Assembly: GCF_947493125.1 (NCBI RefSeq)
Contig: NZ_CANLQB010000003.1
Location: forward strand, 434,001 to 498,000
Source: an uncultured Roseobacter sp.
Lineage (GTDB): Bacteria > Pseudomonadota > Alphaproteobacteria > Rhodobacterales > Rhodobacteraceae
Length of the DNA: 64,000 bases
Direction: 5' to 3'
Made by a program: the position numbers and the translations under genes. The first letter of the stretch is position 1; each line of letters starts with the position of its first letter. The notes below the pieces were generated by a model. The model saw only the letters and a program-made list of their open reading frames with translations. It made no database searches and was not told the DNA's origin. This document shows positions 9,823 to 18,514 of the stretch, in pieces.

Positions 9823-10380
9823 ATGGCCCTGATCCTCGCCGGACTGATCCTCTGGACCCTCGTTCACTATTTCAAGCGTCTTGCGCCCGAGCGTCGTGCA
9901 GCGCTGGGAGACCCGGGCAAGGGGCTCGTGGCCGTGGGGGTCGTCGCCGGGCTGGTGCTGATGATCATCGGCTATCGCGGGGCGGAGTTCATCTACATCT
10001 GGCAGCCGCCCAGCTTCATGGTGCATGTGAACAACACGCTGATGCTGCTGGCCTTCTGGGTCTATGGCTCCAGTGCAGCCAAGACGGCGAAGGCCTGGCC
10101 CGCCTATAAGATCCGCCACCCGCAGCTGACCGGGTTCAAGATCTGGGCGACTGCGCATCTGCTGGTGAATGGCGATCTGGCCTCGATCCTGCTCTTTGGC
10201 GGGCTGCTGGGTTGGGCCGTGGGCGAGGTGATCTTAATCAACAGGGCGGAGCCTGACTGGACCCCGCCCGAGCCCGCAGGTGCCGCTACCTATGTGCGGC
10301 TCGCCGTCATCAGCCTGGTGCTCTTTGGCCTCGTTGCGGCCATCCACAATTGGCTGGGTGTCTGGCCCTTCCCCGTCTGA
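9823..10380 (+). CDS. NnrU-family integral membrane protein
   Basis: 185 residues with about five hydrophobic segments. The HPQLTGFKIWATAHLLVNGD block (near residues 104-123) followed by ASILLFGGLLGWAV is the conserved core of NnrU-domain proteins, originally seen near denitrification genes but widespread in alphaproteobacteria without them. Role unknown. No other denitrification gene is present. It sits within the mcl2-mch operon, with 4 bp to mcl2 and 16 bp to the next gene. Confidence 0.8.
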   Translation: MALILAGLILWTLVHYFKRLAPERRAALGDPGKGLVAVGVVAGLVLMIIGYRGAEFIYIWQPPSFMVHVNNTLMLLAFWVYGSSAAKTAKAWPAYKIRHPQLTGFKIWATAHLLVNGDLASILLFGGLLGWAVGEVILINRAEPDWTPPEPAGAATYVRLAVISLVLFGLVAAIHNWLGVWPFPV

Positions 10381-10396
10381 CCCTCGGAGACCTTGA

Positions 10397-10600
10397 ATGA
10401 AACTCTACCGCTTCCTGTCCGAAGAGGACACCTCGGCCTTCTGCCACAAGGTGACCGCTGCGCTCAATAACGGCTGGGCGCTTCATGGCAGCCCGACGCA
10501 GACCTGGGACCACGCGGCGGGTGTGATGCGCTGCGGGCAGACGGTGACGAAGGAGGCCCCCGGCACCTACACGCCCGAGACAAAGCTGGGAGACCACTGA
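10397..10600 (+). CDS. DUF1737 domain protein
   Basis: 67 residues. MKLYRFLSEEDTSAFCHKV followed by ALNNGWALHGSPTQTW and RCGQTVTKE matches the small DUF1737 family of about 60-70 residues; function unknown. Good RBS (GGAGA) at 10385-10389. Its stop overlaps the mch start by one base (TGATG), indicating translational coupling. Conserved placement beside mesaconyl-CoA hydratase in related genomes would be a useful lead. Confidence 0.8.
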   Translation: MKLYRFLSEEDTSAFCHKVTAALNNGWALHGSPTQTWDHAAGVMRCGQTVTKEAPGTYTPETKLGDH

Positions 10601-11634
10601 TGGCGGTGAAGACCAACGCGGGCCGGTTCTTCGAGGACTATACGGTCGGGCAGATGATCCGCCATGCCGTGCCGCGCACGGTCAAGATGGGGGAGCGCGC
10701 GCTTTACCACATGCTCTATCCCGCGCGCCATGCGCTTTATTCTTCGGACCAGTTCGCGCAGAGCTGCGGGCTGCCGTTCTCGCCGCTCGACGATATGGTC
10801 GCCTTCCATGTGGTCTTCGGCAAGACAGTTCCCGATGTCTCGCTGAATGCCGTGGCCAACCTCGGCTATGCGCAGGGCCGCTGGATCAATCCGGTCTGGC
10901 CGGGCGACACGCTGCGGTCGGTCTCCGAGGTGATCGGTCTCAAACAGAATTCCAACGGCAAGACCGGTGTGGTCTGGGTGCGCACCACCGGGCTGAACCA
11001 GCATGACGAGACGGTGCTGGAGTATGTCCGCTGGGTCATGGTGCGCAAACGCGACCCTGAGGCGCCTGCGCCCGAGACGGTGGCGCCTGACCTGCCCAAG
11101 GCGGTGGCCGCCGAAGACCTGGTGATCCCGCAGGGCCTCGACTTCACCAATTACGACTTCACACTGGCGGGCGAGCCGCACCGCTTGGGGGACTATGAGG
11201 TGGGCGAGCAGATCGACCACGTGGACGGCGTCACGGTCGAAGAGGCCGAACACATGATGGCCACGCGGCTCTGGCAGAACACGGCGAAAGTGCATTTCGA
11301 CACCTCCGCCCGGCCGGATGGCTCCCGTCTGATCTACGGCGGCCACGTCATCTCCATGGCGCGTAGCTTAAGCTTCAACGGGCTTGCCAATGCGCAGATG
11401 GTGGTGGGGCTGAACGGTGGCGCCCACGCCAACCCCTGCCTTGCGGGCGACACGATCCGCGCCTGGTCCGAGGTGCTCGACAAAGCTGAAACCGGGGCGC
11501 CGGGTGTTGGCGCGCTGCGGTTGCGGCTGGTGGCGACGAAGGGGGGTGACCCCTTCCGGCTCAAGGACGAAGATGGCAAATACCTGCCTGAGGTCCTGCT
11601 CGACCTCGACTATTGGGCGCTGGTGCCCGTCTGA
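10600..11634 (+). CDS. mch: Mesaconyl-CoA hydratase (beta-methylmalyl-CoA dehydratase), MaoC family
   Basis: 344 residues, the length of the Rhodobacter enzyme. Two hot-dog (MaoC-like) halves: the N-terminal GRFFEDYTVGQMIRHAVPRT and the C-terminal part starting near DYEVGEQIDHVDGVTVEEAEH. It hydrates mesaconyl-C1-CoA to beta-methylmalyl-CoA in the EMC pathway of acetyl-CoA assimilation. Translationally coupled to the DUF1737 gene. mcl2 lies three genes upstream and sdhCDAB downstream, so this cluster links the EMC pathway with the TCA cycle. Confidence 0.93.
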   Translation: MAVKTNAGRFFEDYTVGQMIRHAVPRTVKMGERALYHMLYPARHALYSSDQFAQSCGLPFSPLDDMVAFHVVFGKTVPDVSLNAVANLGYAQGRWINPVWPGDTLRSVSEVIGLKQNSNGKTGVVWVRTTGLNQHDETVLEYVRWVMVRKRDPEAPAPETVAPDLPKAVAAEDLVIPQGLDFTNYDFTLAGEPHRLGDYEVGEQIDHVDGVTVEEAEHMMATRLWQNTAKVHFDTSARPDGSRLIYGGHVISMARSLSFNGLANAQMVVGLNGGAHANPCLAGDTIRAWSEVLDKAETGAPGVGALRLRLVATKGGDPFRLKDEDGKYLPEVLLDLDYWALVPV

Positions 11635-11649
11635 GCGAAAGGTCCGATC

Positions 11650-12366
11650 ATGCGGAACACCCTGCTGAGCCTCCTCCTTACCTGTGCGGCGCTGGCCAGC
11701 CCGCTGCAGGCGCAAACCCGCGAGGATGCTTTTGTCGAGGCCAATGTGCTCGCCATCCTTTACCACGAGATGGGCCACGCGCTGATCGACATCCTGCAAT
11801 TGCCCGTCTTCGGGCAGGAGGAAGACGCCGCCGATGTGCTCAGCGTGCTGCTCATCCACGATCTCTATGACGAAGAGGCCGCGGCAGGCATCATCTATGA
11901 CGCCGCCTTCGGCTTTCTGGGAGAGGCGGAGGACAACGCGCCCGTCTACTGGGGGGTGCACGGCCCCGACCTGCAGCGCTACTACACGATGATCTGCCTC
12001 TTCTACGGCGCCAACCCCGAGGCCCGCGAGGATCTCGCGGTCGAGTTGGAGCTGCCGGAAGAGCGCGCCGAGACCTGCCCCGAGGAGTTCCAGCTCGCCT
12101 ACGACAGCTGGGGCCCGGTGCTGTATGAGATCACCGCCGAGCAGCCGGGCAACTCCATGACACTCGCCGGGGCCGGGGACGATGTGATCGGCGTTCTGAT
12201 GGCCGATGAGGTGGCGGCGCTGAACGAGGATTTTGTTCTGCCGGTCCCGCTCACCTTCCGTGTGGAGGCTTGCGGCGAGGCCAACGGGTTCTATGATCTC
12301 GACACCCGCGAGATCATCATTTGCAGCGAGTTGGACGCCTATCTGCGCAGTCTGGCAGATTTCTGA
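11650..12366 (+). CDS. DUF4344-type putative zinc metallopeptidase, exported
   Basis: 238 residues with a signal peptide (RNTLLSLLLTCAALASPLQAQ). ILYHEMGHALIDILQLPVFG (about residues 37-56) contains the zinc-binding HExxH signature; ADVLS follows at the place where DUF4344 members have a conserved acidic segment. Four cysteines in the mature part (MICLFYG, ETCPEEF, EACGEAN, IICSELD) fit periplasmic disulfides. Substrate unknown. It starts 15 bp after mch and may be transcribed with it. Confidence 0.82.
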   Translation: MRNTLLSLLLTCAALASPLQAQTREDAFVEANVLAILYHEMGHALIDILQLPVFGQEEDAADVLSVLLIHDLYDEEAAAGIIYDAAFGFLGEAEDNAPVYWGVHGPDLQRYYTMICLFYGANPEAREDLAVELELPEERAETCPEEFQLAYDSWGPVLYEITAEQPGNSMTLAGAGDDVIGVLMADEVAALNEDFVLPVPLTFRVEACGEANGFYDLDTREIIICSELDAYLRSLADF

Positions 12367-12419
12367 CGGGCTCCGAGATTCTCCGTATCATATCGGGCCC
12401 GATTGCGTAATCTGGCGCA

Positions 12420-13160
12420 ATGAGACGTCTGCTCCTGCCCCTGCTCTGCGGCCTTTTCGGAGGCCCTCCTGTGTTGGCCTGCCAACTGGCGCTGGTGCTG
12501 GCGGTGGACGTCTCCGGCTCGGTCGACAGCCGGGAATACGACATCCAGATGCAGGGCCTTGCGGCGGCCCTGCGCGAGGGCGTGATCATTGATGCGTTGA
12601 TCGAACAGGAGGCCCAGGTCACCCTGATCCAATGGACCGGCTCGTCGCGGCAACGCCAGACCATCCCCTGGACCGCCATCCGCACCGCCGAGGACGTGGT
12701 GCGGCTCGCCGATCAGGTGGGCAAGAACCGTCGCGTCTGGCGCAACTACTCCACCGCCATCGGCGAGGCGCTGGTGGCAGCCGAGGATGCCCTGCGCGCG
12801 GCGCCCCAGTGTACCCGCAAGGTGATCGACGTCTCGGGTGATGGCATCTCCAACGAAGGCATCCACCCGCGCGAGCGGCATCCCGCTCTGGCGGAGATGG
12901 ACGTGACCGTGAACGGCCTTGCCATCGAGACCGATGAGGAGGACCTCACCGGCTGGTTCTATGAGAACCTGATCCGCGGCGAGGGCGCTTTTGTCATGAC
13001 CGCCAATGGGTTCGCGGATTACCCGCACCAGATCAGGCGCAAACTGCAGCGCGAGATCACGCGGCCGCTGAGCCACCACCAGATTTGTGATCACGCCGCT
13101 TTCGCGTGTGATCACAAATACCGAAAGATTAAGGTTTTTCCGACAAACCGCGCCAAATAA
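12420..13160 (+). CDS. DUF1194 (von Willebrand A-like) exported protein
   Basis: 246 residues. After a short signal sequence (ending PPVLAC), ALVLAVDVSGSVDSREYD holds a DxSxS MIDAS metal-binding motif, and IDVSGDGISNEG near residue 140 is the second conserved segment, as in DUF1194 proteins. The last about 25 codons run through the paired GTGATCAC operator of sdhC (13083-13119), giving an odd tail with two CDH tripeptides. Related proteins probably end close to REITRPLS, so the tail looks like read-through into regulatory DNA. Function unknown; likely periplasmic. Confidence 0.82.
   Translation: MRRLLLPLLCGLFGGPPVLACQLALVLAVDVSGSVDSREYDIQMQGLAAALREGVIIDALIEQEAQVTLIQWTGSSRQRQTIPWTAIRTAEDVVRLADQVGKNRRVWRNYSTAIGEALVAAEDALRAAPQCTRKVIDVSGDGISNEGIHPRERHPALAEMDVTVNGLAIETDEEDLTGWFYENLIRGEGAFVMTANGFADYPHQIRRKLQREITRPLSHHQICDHAAFACDHKYRKIKVFPTNRAK
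13083..13119. promoter_or_regulatory. Paired GTGATCAC operator upstream of sdhC
   Basis: ATTTGTGATCAC (13083-13094) and GTGATCACAAAT (13108-13119) are exact reverse complements. The GTGATCAC cores are 21 bp apart, identical to the sucC operator, and 128-156 bp before the sdhC start, close to the 117-145 bp for sucC. The site lies inside the end of the DUF1194 reading frame. Likely bound by the same regulator as the sucC site. Confidence 0.8.
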
Positions 13161-13242
13161 CCGCGCCTCTGACCCCTTCGCGCGCGTGACAAACCCGTAA
13201 TAAGAGGTAATAAAAGCGCCAGGGAACCAAAAGGAATCTGCC

Positions 13243-13626
13243 ATGGCCGATGTCAATCGGGGCAATCGCCCCTTGTCGCCGCATCTGACGATTTATCGCC
13301 CACAGCTCACGTCGATCACCTCGATCCTGACGCGGATCACCGGCAACGCGCTGCTGATCTCGGCCCTGTTGGTGGTCTGGTGGTTCCTCGCAGCTGCGAG
13401 TTCGCCTGAATACTTCGCCATCGCCGACGGGGTGCTGACCAGTTGGTTCGGCGATCTTGTCATGACGCTCTCGGTCTGGGGGCTGTGGTATCACACCTTG
13501 GCGGGTCTGCGGCATCTGATCTGGGATCAGGGCATCGGCCTCGATCTGGAGACGGCCTACAAGCTGGGCTACGCGGTGATCGGCGGCTCGGTGCTGCTGA
13601 CACTGTTGACCATCGTGATCGTGTGA
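13243..13626 (+). CDS. sdhC: Succinate dehydrogenase cytochrome b556 subunit
   Basis: 127 residues. RPLSPHLTIYRPQLTSITSI (residues 7-26) is the SdhC signature including the quinone-site Ser/Arg region; three transmembrane helices follow, with the haem-ligand candidate His in WYHTLAGLRHLIWD (about residues 85-98). It anchors the succinate dehydrogenase complex in the inner membrane. RBS AAAGGAAT precedes the ATG. First gene of the sdh operon, downstream of the paired operator. Confidence 0.96.
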   Translation: MADVNRGNRPLSPHLTIYRPQLTSITSILTRITGNALLISALLVVWWFLAAASSPEYFAIADGVLTSWFGDLVMTLSVWGLWYHTLAGLRHLIWDQGIGLDLETAYKLGYAVIGGSVLLTLLTIVIV

Positions 13627-13636
13627 GGAGGCCGTC

Positions 13637-14008
13637 ATGAGCTATCTGACAGACCGCAAACGCGCCGTGGGCATGGGCTCGGCGAAATCGGGCACGGCGC
13701 ATCACTGGTCGATGACCGTCAGCTCCGGCGCGCTGCTGATCCTGATCCCGCTCTTTGTCTTCACCTTCGGCCCGATGCTGGGCGCTTCCTATGAAGACGT
13801 CACCGCCTATTTCAACCGCCCGTTCCCTGCGGTTGTCGCAGGCCTCACGATCATCGTGACCTTCAAGCACTTTGCAGGCGGTGTGCAGGCGCTGCTCGAA
13901 GACTACGTTCATGGGTTGGCGCAGAAGATCGCGATCATCGCGATGACCTGCCTTTCTTACGCGGCCATGGCCGTTGGCCTTTATGCCGTTGTGCGCCTCG
14001 CGCTCTGA
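13637..14008 (+). CDS. sdhD: Succinate dehydrogenase membrane anchor subunit
   Basis: 123 residues with three hydrophobic helices. SGTAHHWSMTVSSGALLILIP and FKHFAGGVQALLEDYVHG (His candidate for haem ligation, and the DY pair of the quinone site) are the expected SdhD features in alphaproteobacteria. Spaced 10 bp from sdhC with an AGGAGG-like RBS (GAGGAGGCC). Confidence 0.94.
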   Translation: MSYLTDRKRAVGMGSAKSGTAHHWSMTVSSGALLILIPLFVFTFGPMLGASYEDVTAYFNRPFPAVVAGLTIIVTFKHFAGGVQALLEDYVHGLAQKIAIIAMTCLSYAAMAVGLYAVVRLAL

Positions 14009-14060
14009 CCCCAATGACCGTGCAGCCGCGCGCGCTGCATGAGACCCAGGAGACTGATCC

Positions 14061-15866
14061 ATGGCTGAATACGAATACGAAACACATGAATATGACGTGG
14101 TGGTTGTGGGCGCGGGGGGTGCGGGCCTGCGTGCAACCCTCGGCATGGCGGAGCAGGGTCTGCGCACAGCCTGCGTGACCAAGGTTTTCCCAACCCGCTC
14201 GCACACCGTGGCCGCTCAGGGTGGCATCGCCGCCTCGCTTTCGAACATGGGCCCGGACCACTGGCAATGGCATATGTACGACACGGTGAAGGGCTCTGAC
14301 TGGTTGGGTGACACGGACGCGATGGAGTATCTCGCCCGCGAGGCGCCCAAGGCGGTCTACGAGCTCGAACATTACGGCGTGCCGTTCTCGCGCACCGAAG
14401 AGGGCAAGATTTACCAGCGCCCCTTCGGCGGCCACACCACCGAATTTGGCGAAGGTCCCGCGGTGCAGCGGACCTGCGCGGCTGCCGACCGCACCGGCCA
14501 TGCGATCCTGCACACACTTTACGGGCAGTCGCTCAAGAACAACGCAGAATTCTACATCGAATATTTCGCCATCGACCTCATCATGTCCGAAGATGGCGTC
14601 TGCCAGGGCGTGCTCTGCTGGAAGCTGGATGACGGCACGCTGCACCTCTTTGCCTCCAAGATGGTGGTGTTGGCCACGGGCGGCTATGGCCGCGCCTATT
14701 TCTCCGCCACCTCCGCGCATACCTGCACCGGCGACGGCGGCGGAATGACCGCGCGCGCCGGTCTGCCGCTGCAGGATATGGAGTTCGTGCAATTCCACCC
14801 CACTGGTATCTACGGCGCGGGCTGTCTCATCACCGAGGGCGCACGCGGCGAAGGTGGGTATCTGACCAATGCCGAGGGCGAGCGTTTCATGGAACGCTAT
14901 GCGCCGCAGTATAAAGACCTCGCGCCGCGAGACTACGTCAGTCGCTGCATGACCATGGAGATCCGCGAGGGTCGGGGCGTCGGGAAGAACGGCGACCATA
15001 TTCACCTCAACCTCAACCACCTGCCGCCCGAGACGCTGAAACTGCGCCTGCCGGGCATTTCGGAGAGCGCGCGCATTTTTGCGGGCGTGAACCTGAACAA
15101 GGAACCGATCCCCGTGCTGCCCACGGTGCACTACAACATGGGCGGCATCCCGACGAACTACTGGGGCGAGGTGCTGGCGCCCACCAAGGACGACCCCGAC
15201 CGCGTGTCGCCCGGCCTGATGGCAGTGGGCGAGGCGGGCTGCGCGTCCGTGCACGGCGCCAACCGTCTGGGCTCCAATTCGCTCATCGACCTTGTGGTCT
15301 TTGGTCGTGCGGCTGCGATCCGTGCGGGCAAGGTCGTCGATCCGGAAGCGCCCGTGCCCACGCCCAACAAGACCTCCATCGAGGCCGCGCTCGACCGCTT
15401 CGACAACACGCGGCACGCCAAGGGTCATACTCCGACCGCCGAGCTGCGCCTCGAGATGCAGCAGTGCATGCAGAAAGACGCCGCCGTCTTCCGCGCCAAT
15501 GACACGCTCGCCGAAGGCAAGAAAGCCATGGAAGAGGTGGCGGACAAATGGGCCGACGTGGGCGTGACCGACCGCAGCCTGGTCTGGAACTCCGACCTGA
15601 TGGAGACGCTGGAGCTGGCCAACCTCATTCCCAACGCCGTGGCCACCATTACCGGGGCTGAGGCGCGCAAGGAAAGCCGTGGTGCCCACGCGCATGAAGA
15701 CTTTCCCGAGCGTGACGACCAGAACTGGCGCAAGCACTCGCTGATCTGGTTCAAGGGCAACAAGGCGTCGCTCGGCTATCGCGGCGTGCACGAACAGCCG
15801 CTCACCAGCCACAACGACGGCGGGATCGACCCCAAGAAGATCGCGCCCAAGAAGCGGACCTTTTAA
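14061..15866 (+). CDS. sdhA: Succinate dehydrogenase flavoprotein subunit
   Basis: 601 residues, standard length. FAD-binding GAGGAGLRA (17-25), the covalent-FAD histidine in [12 protein letters not shown] (His48), [11 protein letters not shown], and the substrate-site segment [10 protein letters not shown] and [11 protein letters not shown] are all present. Oxidises succinate to fumarate at the cytoplasmic face of the inner membrane. AGGAGA RBS. The gene for the iron-sulfur partner is not adjacent: two small lipoprotein genes lie between. Confidence 0.98.
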   Translation: MAEYEYETHEYDVVVVGAGGAGLRATLGMAEQGLRTACVTKVFPTRSHTVAAQGGIAASLSNMGPDHWQWHMYDTVKGSDWLGDTDAMEYLAREAPKAVYELEHYGVPFSRTEEGKIYQRPFGGHTTEFGEGPAVQRTCAAADRTGHAILHTLYGQSLKNNAEFYIEYFAIDLIMSEDGVCQGVLCWKLDDGTLHLFASKMVVLATGGYGRAYFSATSAHTCTGDGGGMTARAGLPLQDMEFVQFHPTGIYGAGCLITEGARGEGGYLTNAEGERFMERYAPQYKDLAPRDYVSRCMTMEIREGRGVGKNGDHIHLNLNHLPPETLKLRLPGISESARIFAGVNLNKEPIPVLPTVHYNMGGIPTNYWGEVLAPTKDDPDRVSPGLMAVGEAGCASVHGANRLGSNSLIDLVVFGRAAAIRAGKVVDPEAPVPTPNKTSIEAALDRFDNTRHAKGHTPTAELRLEMQQCMQKDAAVFRANDTLAEGKKAMEEVADKWADVGVTDRSLVWNSDLMETLELANLIPNAVATITGAEARKESRGAHAHEDFPERDDQNWRKHSLIWFKGNKASLGYRGVHEQPLTSHNDGGIDPKKIAPKKRTF

Positions 15867-15931
15867 GATGCGCTTCACTTCTTCCACCTATGACAGAGGG
15901 TCAGTTGAACCCAACGATCCAAGGACCTGTC

Positions 15932-16384
15932 ATGCCGAAGAACATCCTCATTGGTGCCGCCATGAGTAGCATCATCCTGTCGGGCTGCGCAGTGAACCCG
16001 GACAATGCCTACCCCAAGGCCCAATCCATGGACCAATGCTACAGCTTTGCCGTCGCAGAACAGAAGCGGCGCCGGGCCAGCGCGGCCTCCGCACCGGTCA
16101 ACACAGGATCGTCGGAGCTCATTCTCGCCAGCCTGGTGGGGAACCTGATCGGCACATCGGCGTCCTACAACAGCAACAAGCGGCGGCTCAATCAGTGCGT
16201 CGCCCGCTTTGGCGGCACACAGGACGACATCGACGCGATCACGGCACAACGTCGCAGCACATCCGGGCCCGGCAGCCCTGTAGCTCTGGACCAGCCCGCA
16301 TCGCACGGAGCGCCGACCGCGCAAATCACCGCAGGCTGCCCGCGCGGTGCCAGTGTTCTGCACGGAGGCAGCGGCTATTGCTAG
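15932..16384 (+). CDS. Putative lipoprotein within the sdh operon
   Basis: 150 residues from the ATG at 15932 (RBS AAGGACC), preferred over an in-frame ATG 42 nt upstream because it directly precedes a lipoprotein signal (KNILIGAAMSSIILSGC; Cys about residue 18). The mature part has a hydrophobic LILASLVGNLIGTS segment and cysteines in DQCYSF, NQCVARF and AGCPRG. Function unknown. Located between sdhA and sdhB on the same strand with no obvious terminator, so co-transcribed. Confidence 0.7.
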   Translation: MPKNILIGAAMSSIILSGCAVNPDNAYPKAQSMDQCYSFAVAEQKRRRASAASAPVNTGSSELILASLVGNLIGTSASYNSNKRRLNQCVARFGGTQDDIDAITAQRRSTSGPGSPVALDQPASHGAPTAQITAGCPRGASVLHGGSGYC

Positions 16385-16462
16385 GGCGCACCCGCACCAC
16401 ACTGCCCGGACGATCAGCGGCGCTTCAGACCGCACGACAGGGCTACAGGGAGAGAGTTTTGA

Positions 16463-16804
16463 ATGGGACATAGACTGACGGGCCTCGCGCTGAGCGCAAC
16501 CGTGGCACTATCTGCCTGCGTCGCCGTGCAGCAGCAAACCGATCTGGCGGGCCGTCAGGCGGCCAAGACGATCCTGCCCGAGGCGCTGGCGATCTACTTC
16601 CCGCAGGTGCCCAAGGCGCTGTTCACCCCCTTCACCAATTGCGTGGTCGACAATGCCGATGCCAGCGAGGTGCAATCACTGGCCGCCGATGCGGTCGTTG
16701 GCGTCGATCAGGGCACCGCGGATACGATCCGCACCGTGCTCGCCCGCCCGGAGACCCAAAACTGCCTGCGTGCCGCCGCTCCGACGGCGCTTGGCACGCT
16801 CTAG
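16463..16804 (+). CDS. Putative small lipoprotein within the sdh operon
   Basis: 113 residues. LALSATVALSACVAV gives a lipobox with Cys at about 19. The mature chain contains QAAKTILPEALAIYFPQVPK and a Cys pair (TNCVVDN, QNCLRAA). RBS GGGAGAG at 16450-16456. Ends 21 bp before sdhB. A small lipoprotein at this position is seen in other Rhodobacterales as far as I recall, but no function is established. Confidence 0.75.
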   Translation: MGHRLTGLALSATVALSACVAVQQQTDLAGRQAAKTILPEALAIYFPQVPKALFTPFTNCVVDNADASEVQSLAADAVVGVDQGTADTIRTVLARPETQNCLRAAAPTALGTL

Positions 16805-16825
16805 ACCGAACAGGAGACCAGAGAC

Positions 16826-17605
16826 ATGGTTCAACTGACCCTGCCGAAAAACTCCCGCATGACCAAGGGCAAGACCTGGCCCAAGCCGGAGGGGGCGAAC
16901 AACCTCAAGAAGTTCCAGATCTACCGCTGGAACCCGGATGACGGTGAAAACCCCCGGGTCGACACTTATTTCGTCGATCTGGACAGCTGCGGCCCGATGA
17001 TCCTGGACGCGCTGATCAAGATCAAGAACGAGATCGACCCGACGCTGACCTTCCGCCGCTCGTGCCGTGAAGGGATTTGCGGCTCCTGCGCCATGAACAT
17101 CGACGGGATCAACACGCTGGCCTGCATCTACGGCATGGATGAGGTGAAGGGCGATGTGAAGATCTACCCGCTGCCGCATATGCCGGTGGTCAAGGACCTG
17201 ATCCCGGACCTGACCCACTTCTATGCTCAGCATGCCAGCATCATGCCATGGCTCGAGACCAAGACGAACCGGCCCGCGAAGGAGTGGAAGCAGTCGATCG
17301 AAGACCGCAAGAAGCTCGACGGGCTTTATGAATGCGTGATGTGTGCGTCCTGCTCGACGTCCTGCCCCAGCTACTGGTGGAACGGCGACCGCTACCTCGG
17401 GCCGGCTGCGCTGCTGCACGCCTACCGCTGGATCATCGATTCACGCGACGAGGCCACGGGCGAACGGCTCGACGATCTGGAAGACCCGTTCAAGCTCTAC
17501 CGCTGCCACACCATCATGAATTGCGCTAAGACCTGCCCCAAGGGGTTGAACCCGGCGGAAGCGATCGCAAACATCAAGAAAATGATGGTGGAACGCGCCC
17601 ACTAA
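16826..17605 (+). CDS. sdhB: Succinate dehydrogenase iron-sulfur subunit
   Basis: 259 residues. [2Fe-2S] ligands in [18 protein letters not shown] with Cys80, 85, 88 and 100; [4Fe-4S] and [3Fe-4S] ligands in [16 protein letters not shown] and [17 protein letters not shown]. It passes electrons from SdhA FAD to ubiquinone at SdhC/SdhD. AGGAGA RBS. Followed by a membrane-protein gene after 21 bp. Confidence 0.98.
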   Translation: MVQLTLPKNSRMTKGKTWPKPEGANNLKKFQIYRWNPDDGENPRVDTYFVDLDSCGPMILDALIKIKNEIDPTLTFRRSCREGICGSCAMNIDGINTLACIYGMDEVKGDVKIYPLPHMPVVKDLIPDLTHFYAQHASIMPWLETKTNRPAKEWKQSIEDRKKLDGLYECVMCASCSTSCPSYWWNGDRYLGPAALLHAYRWIIDSRDEATGERLDDLEDPFKLYRCHTIMNCAKTCPKGLNPAEAIANIKKMMVERAH

Positions 17606-17626
17606 ATCGGCCAGATAAGGCGGCGT

Positions 17627-18277
17627 ATGAGGTTTTTTTTAGCCGCTCTGGCATGGATGCTCCTTGCCGCCATTCTCATCGGCGTCTGGCTCTGGCTGGC
17701 GCTGCGCCCTATGTGGCGCCTTTACCGCGGCACGCGCCCGTCATGGTACGCATGGGTGCCGCTGCAGATCTCGCTTGTGGTGCTGGCCCTAGGGCTGACT
17801 GTTTACCCGTGGAAATATGCCGTGCTGCTTGCGAGCTTTCCGCCGCTTGTGCTGTTCGACGCCTTGTTCCTCGGGCATGTCTCCGGGTTTCTCGGACAGA
17901 TTGCTGTCATCGCCGTGCCTGCGGCTGTGGTCGCCGCGCTGCTTTGCGTCGCTTTTCCTCCGCTGCGGGTCATTGCCGCGGGTGTTGGGTTGGCGACACT
18001 GGGGAGTGTCACGCTCGTCGCAGGTGAACGCATCAGCCAAACCGCCATGTGCACCGAGGCTCGCGCGTTTGGTGTGACAGAGATCGCGCGCAGCCCGCTT
18101 GCGTGGAGCATCGGCAACCGCACCGGCGGCCCGTCGCACAGCACGATCCACGCGCTCGCCGAGGTGGATGGCACGCGTTATGGGTGGAGCTACAGTGCGA
18201 TGGGTTGGTATGAGCTGCCCAAGGATATCGCGGCAGGGGGCGCGGGCGGCACGCTGCGCTGCCCGGCCGAAGGGTAG
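17627..18277 (+). CDS. Integral membrane protein of unknown function
   Basis: 216 residues. Four or five hydrophobic segments occupy residues 1-145 (for example LAALAWMLLAAILIGVWLWL and YAVLLASFPPLVLFDALFLG), followed by a soluble C-terminal domain with GGPSHSTIHALAEVDG and two cysteines. No family recognised. Immediately downstream of sdhB in the same direction and possibly on the same transcript. Confidence 0.7.
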   Translation: MRFFLAALAWMLLAAILIGVWLWLALRPMWRLYRGTRPSWYAWVPLQISLVVLALGLTVYPWKYAVLLASFPPLVLFDALFLGHVSGFLGQIAVIAVPAAVVAALLCVAFPPLRVIAAGVGLATLGSVTLVAGERISQTAMCTEARAFGVTEIARSPLAWSIGNRTGGPSHSTIHALAEVDGTRYGWSYSAMGWYELPKDIAAGGAGGTLRCPAEG

Positions 18278-18286
18278 GGGGCGCTC

Positions 18287-18499
18287 ATGCACATTGTCAT
18301 CGGCCTGATCATCGCCTTCGTTCTCGTCGCCTTCTTTGCGCGCCGCAACCGAGGTACCCGCCGCTGCCGTTGGCGCGAGGACCGCACCGGCAACCGCGGG
18401 GCCTTGCGCAAGTACAAATGTGCGGCCTGCGGGGCCGAGGCCTTCACCGCCACCAAGGGCCCGCCCGACAGCTGTAAGGCCAACCTTCCAAAAACCTGA
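18287..18499 (+). CDS. Small membrane-anchored protein with a CxxC motif
   Basis: 70 residues. An N-terminal transmembrane helix (HIVIGLIIAFVLVAFFA), a basic stretch rich in Arg, then YKCAACGAEAFTATKGPPDSC. One CxxC plus a single downstream Cys is an incomplete zinc-ribbon; it could bind metal only with help. Starts 9 bp after the previous gene. Function unknown. Confidence 0.65.
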   Translation: MHIVIGLIIAFVLVAFFARRNRGTRRCRWREDRTGNRGALRKYKCAACGAEAFTATKGPPDSCKANLPKT

Positions 18500-18514
18500 G
18501 TGAGGAGACCCGTG

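Noticed and set aside
13935-15887. 650-codon minus-strand frame opposite sdhA
   Set aside because: Shadow of a well-supported sdhA; Arg/His/Val-rich translation typical of antisense frames in GC-rich DNA.
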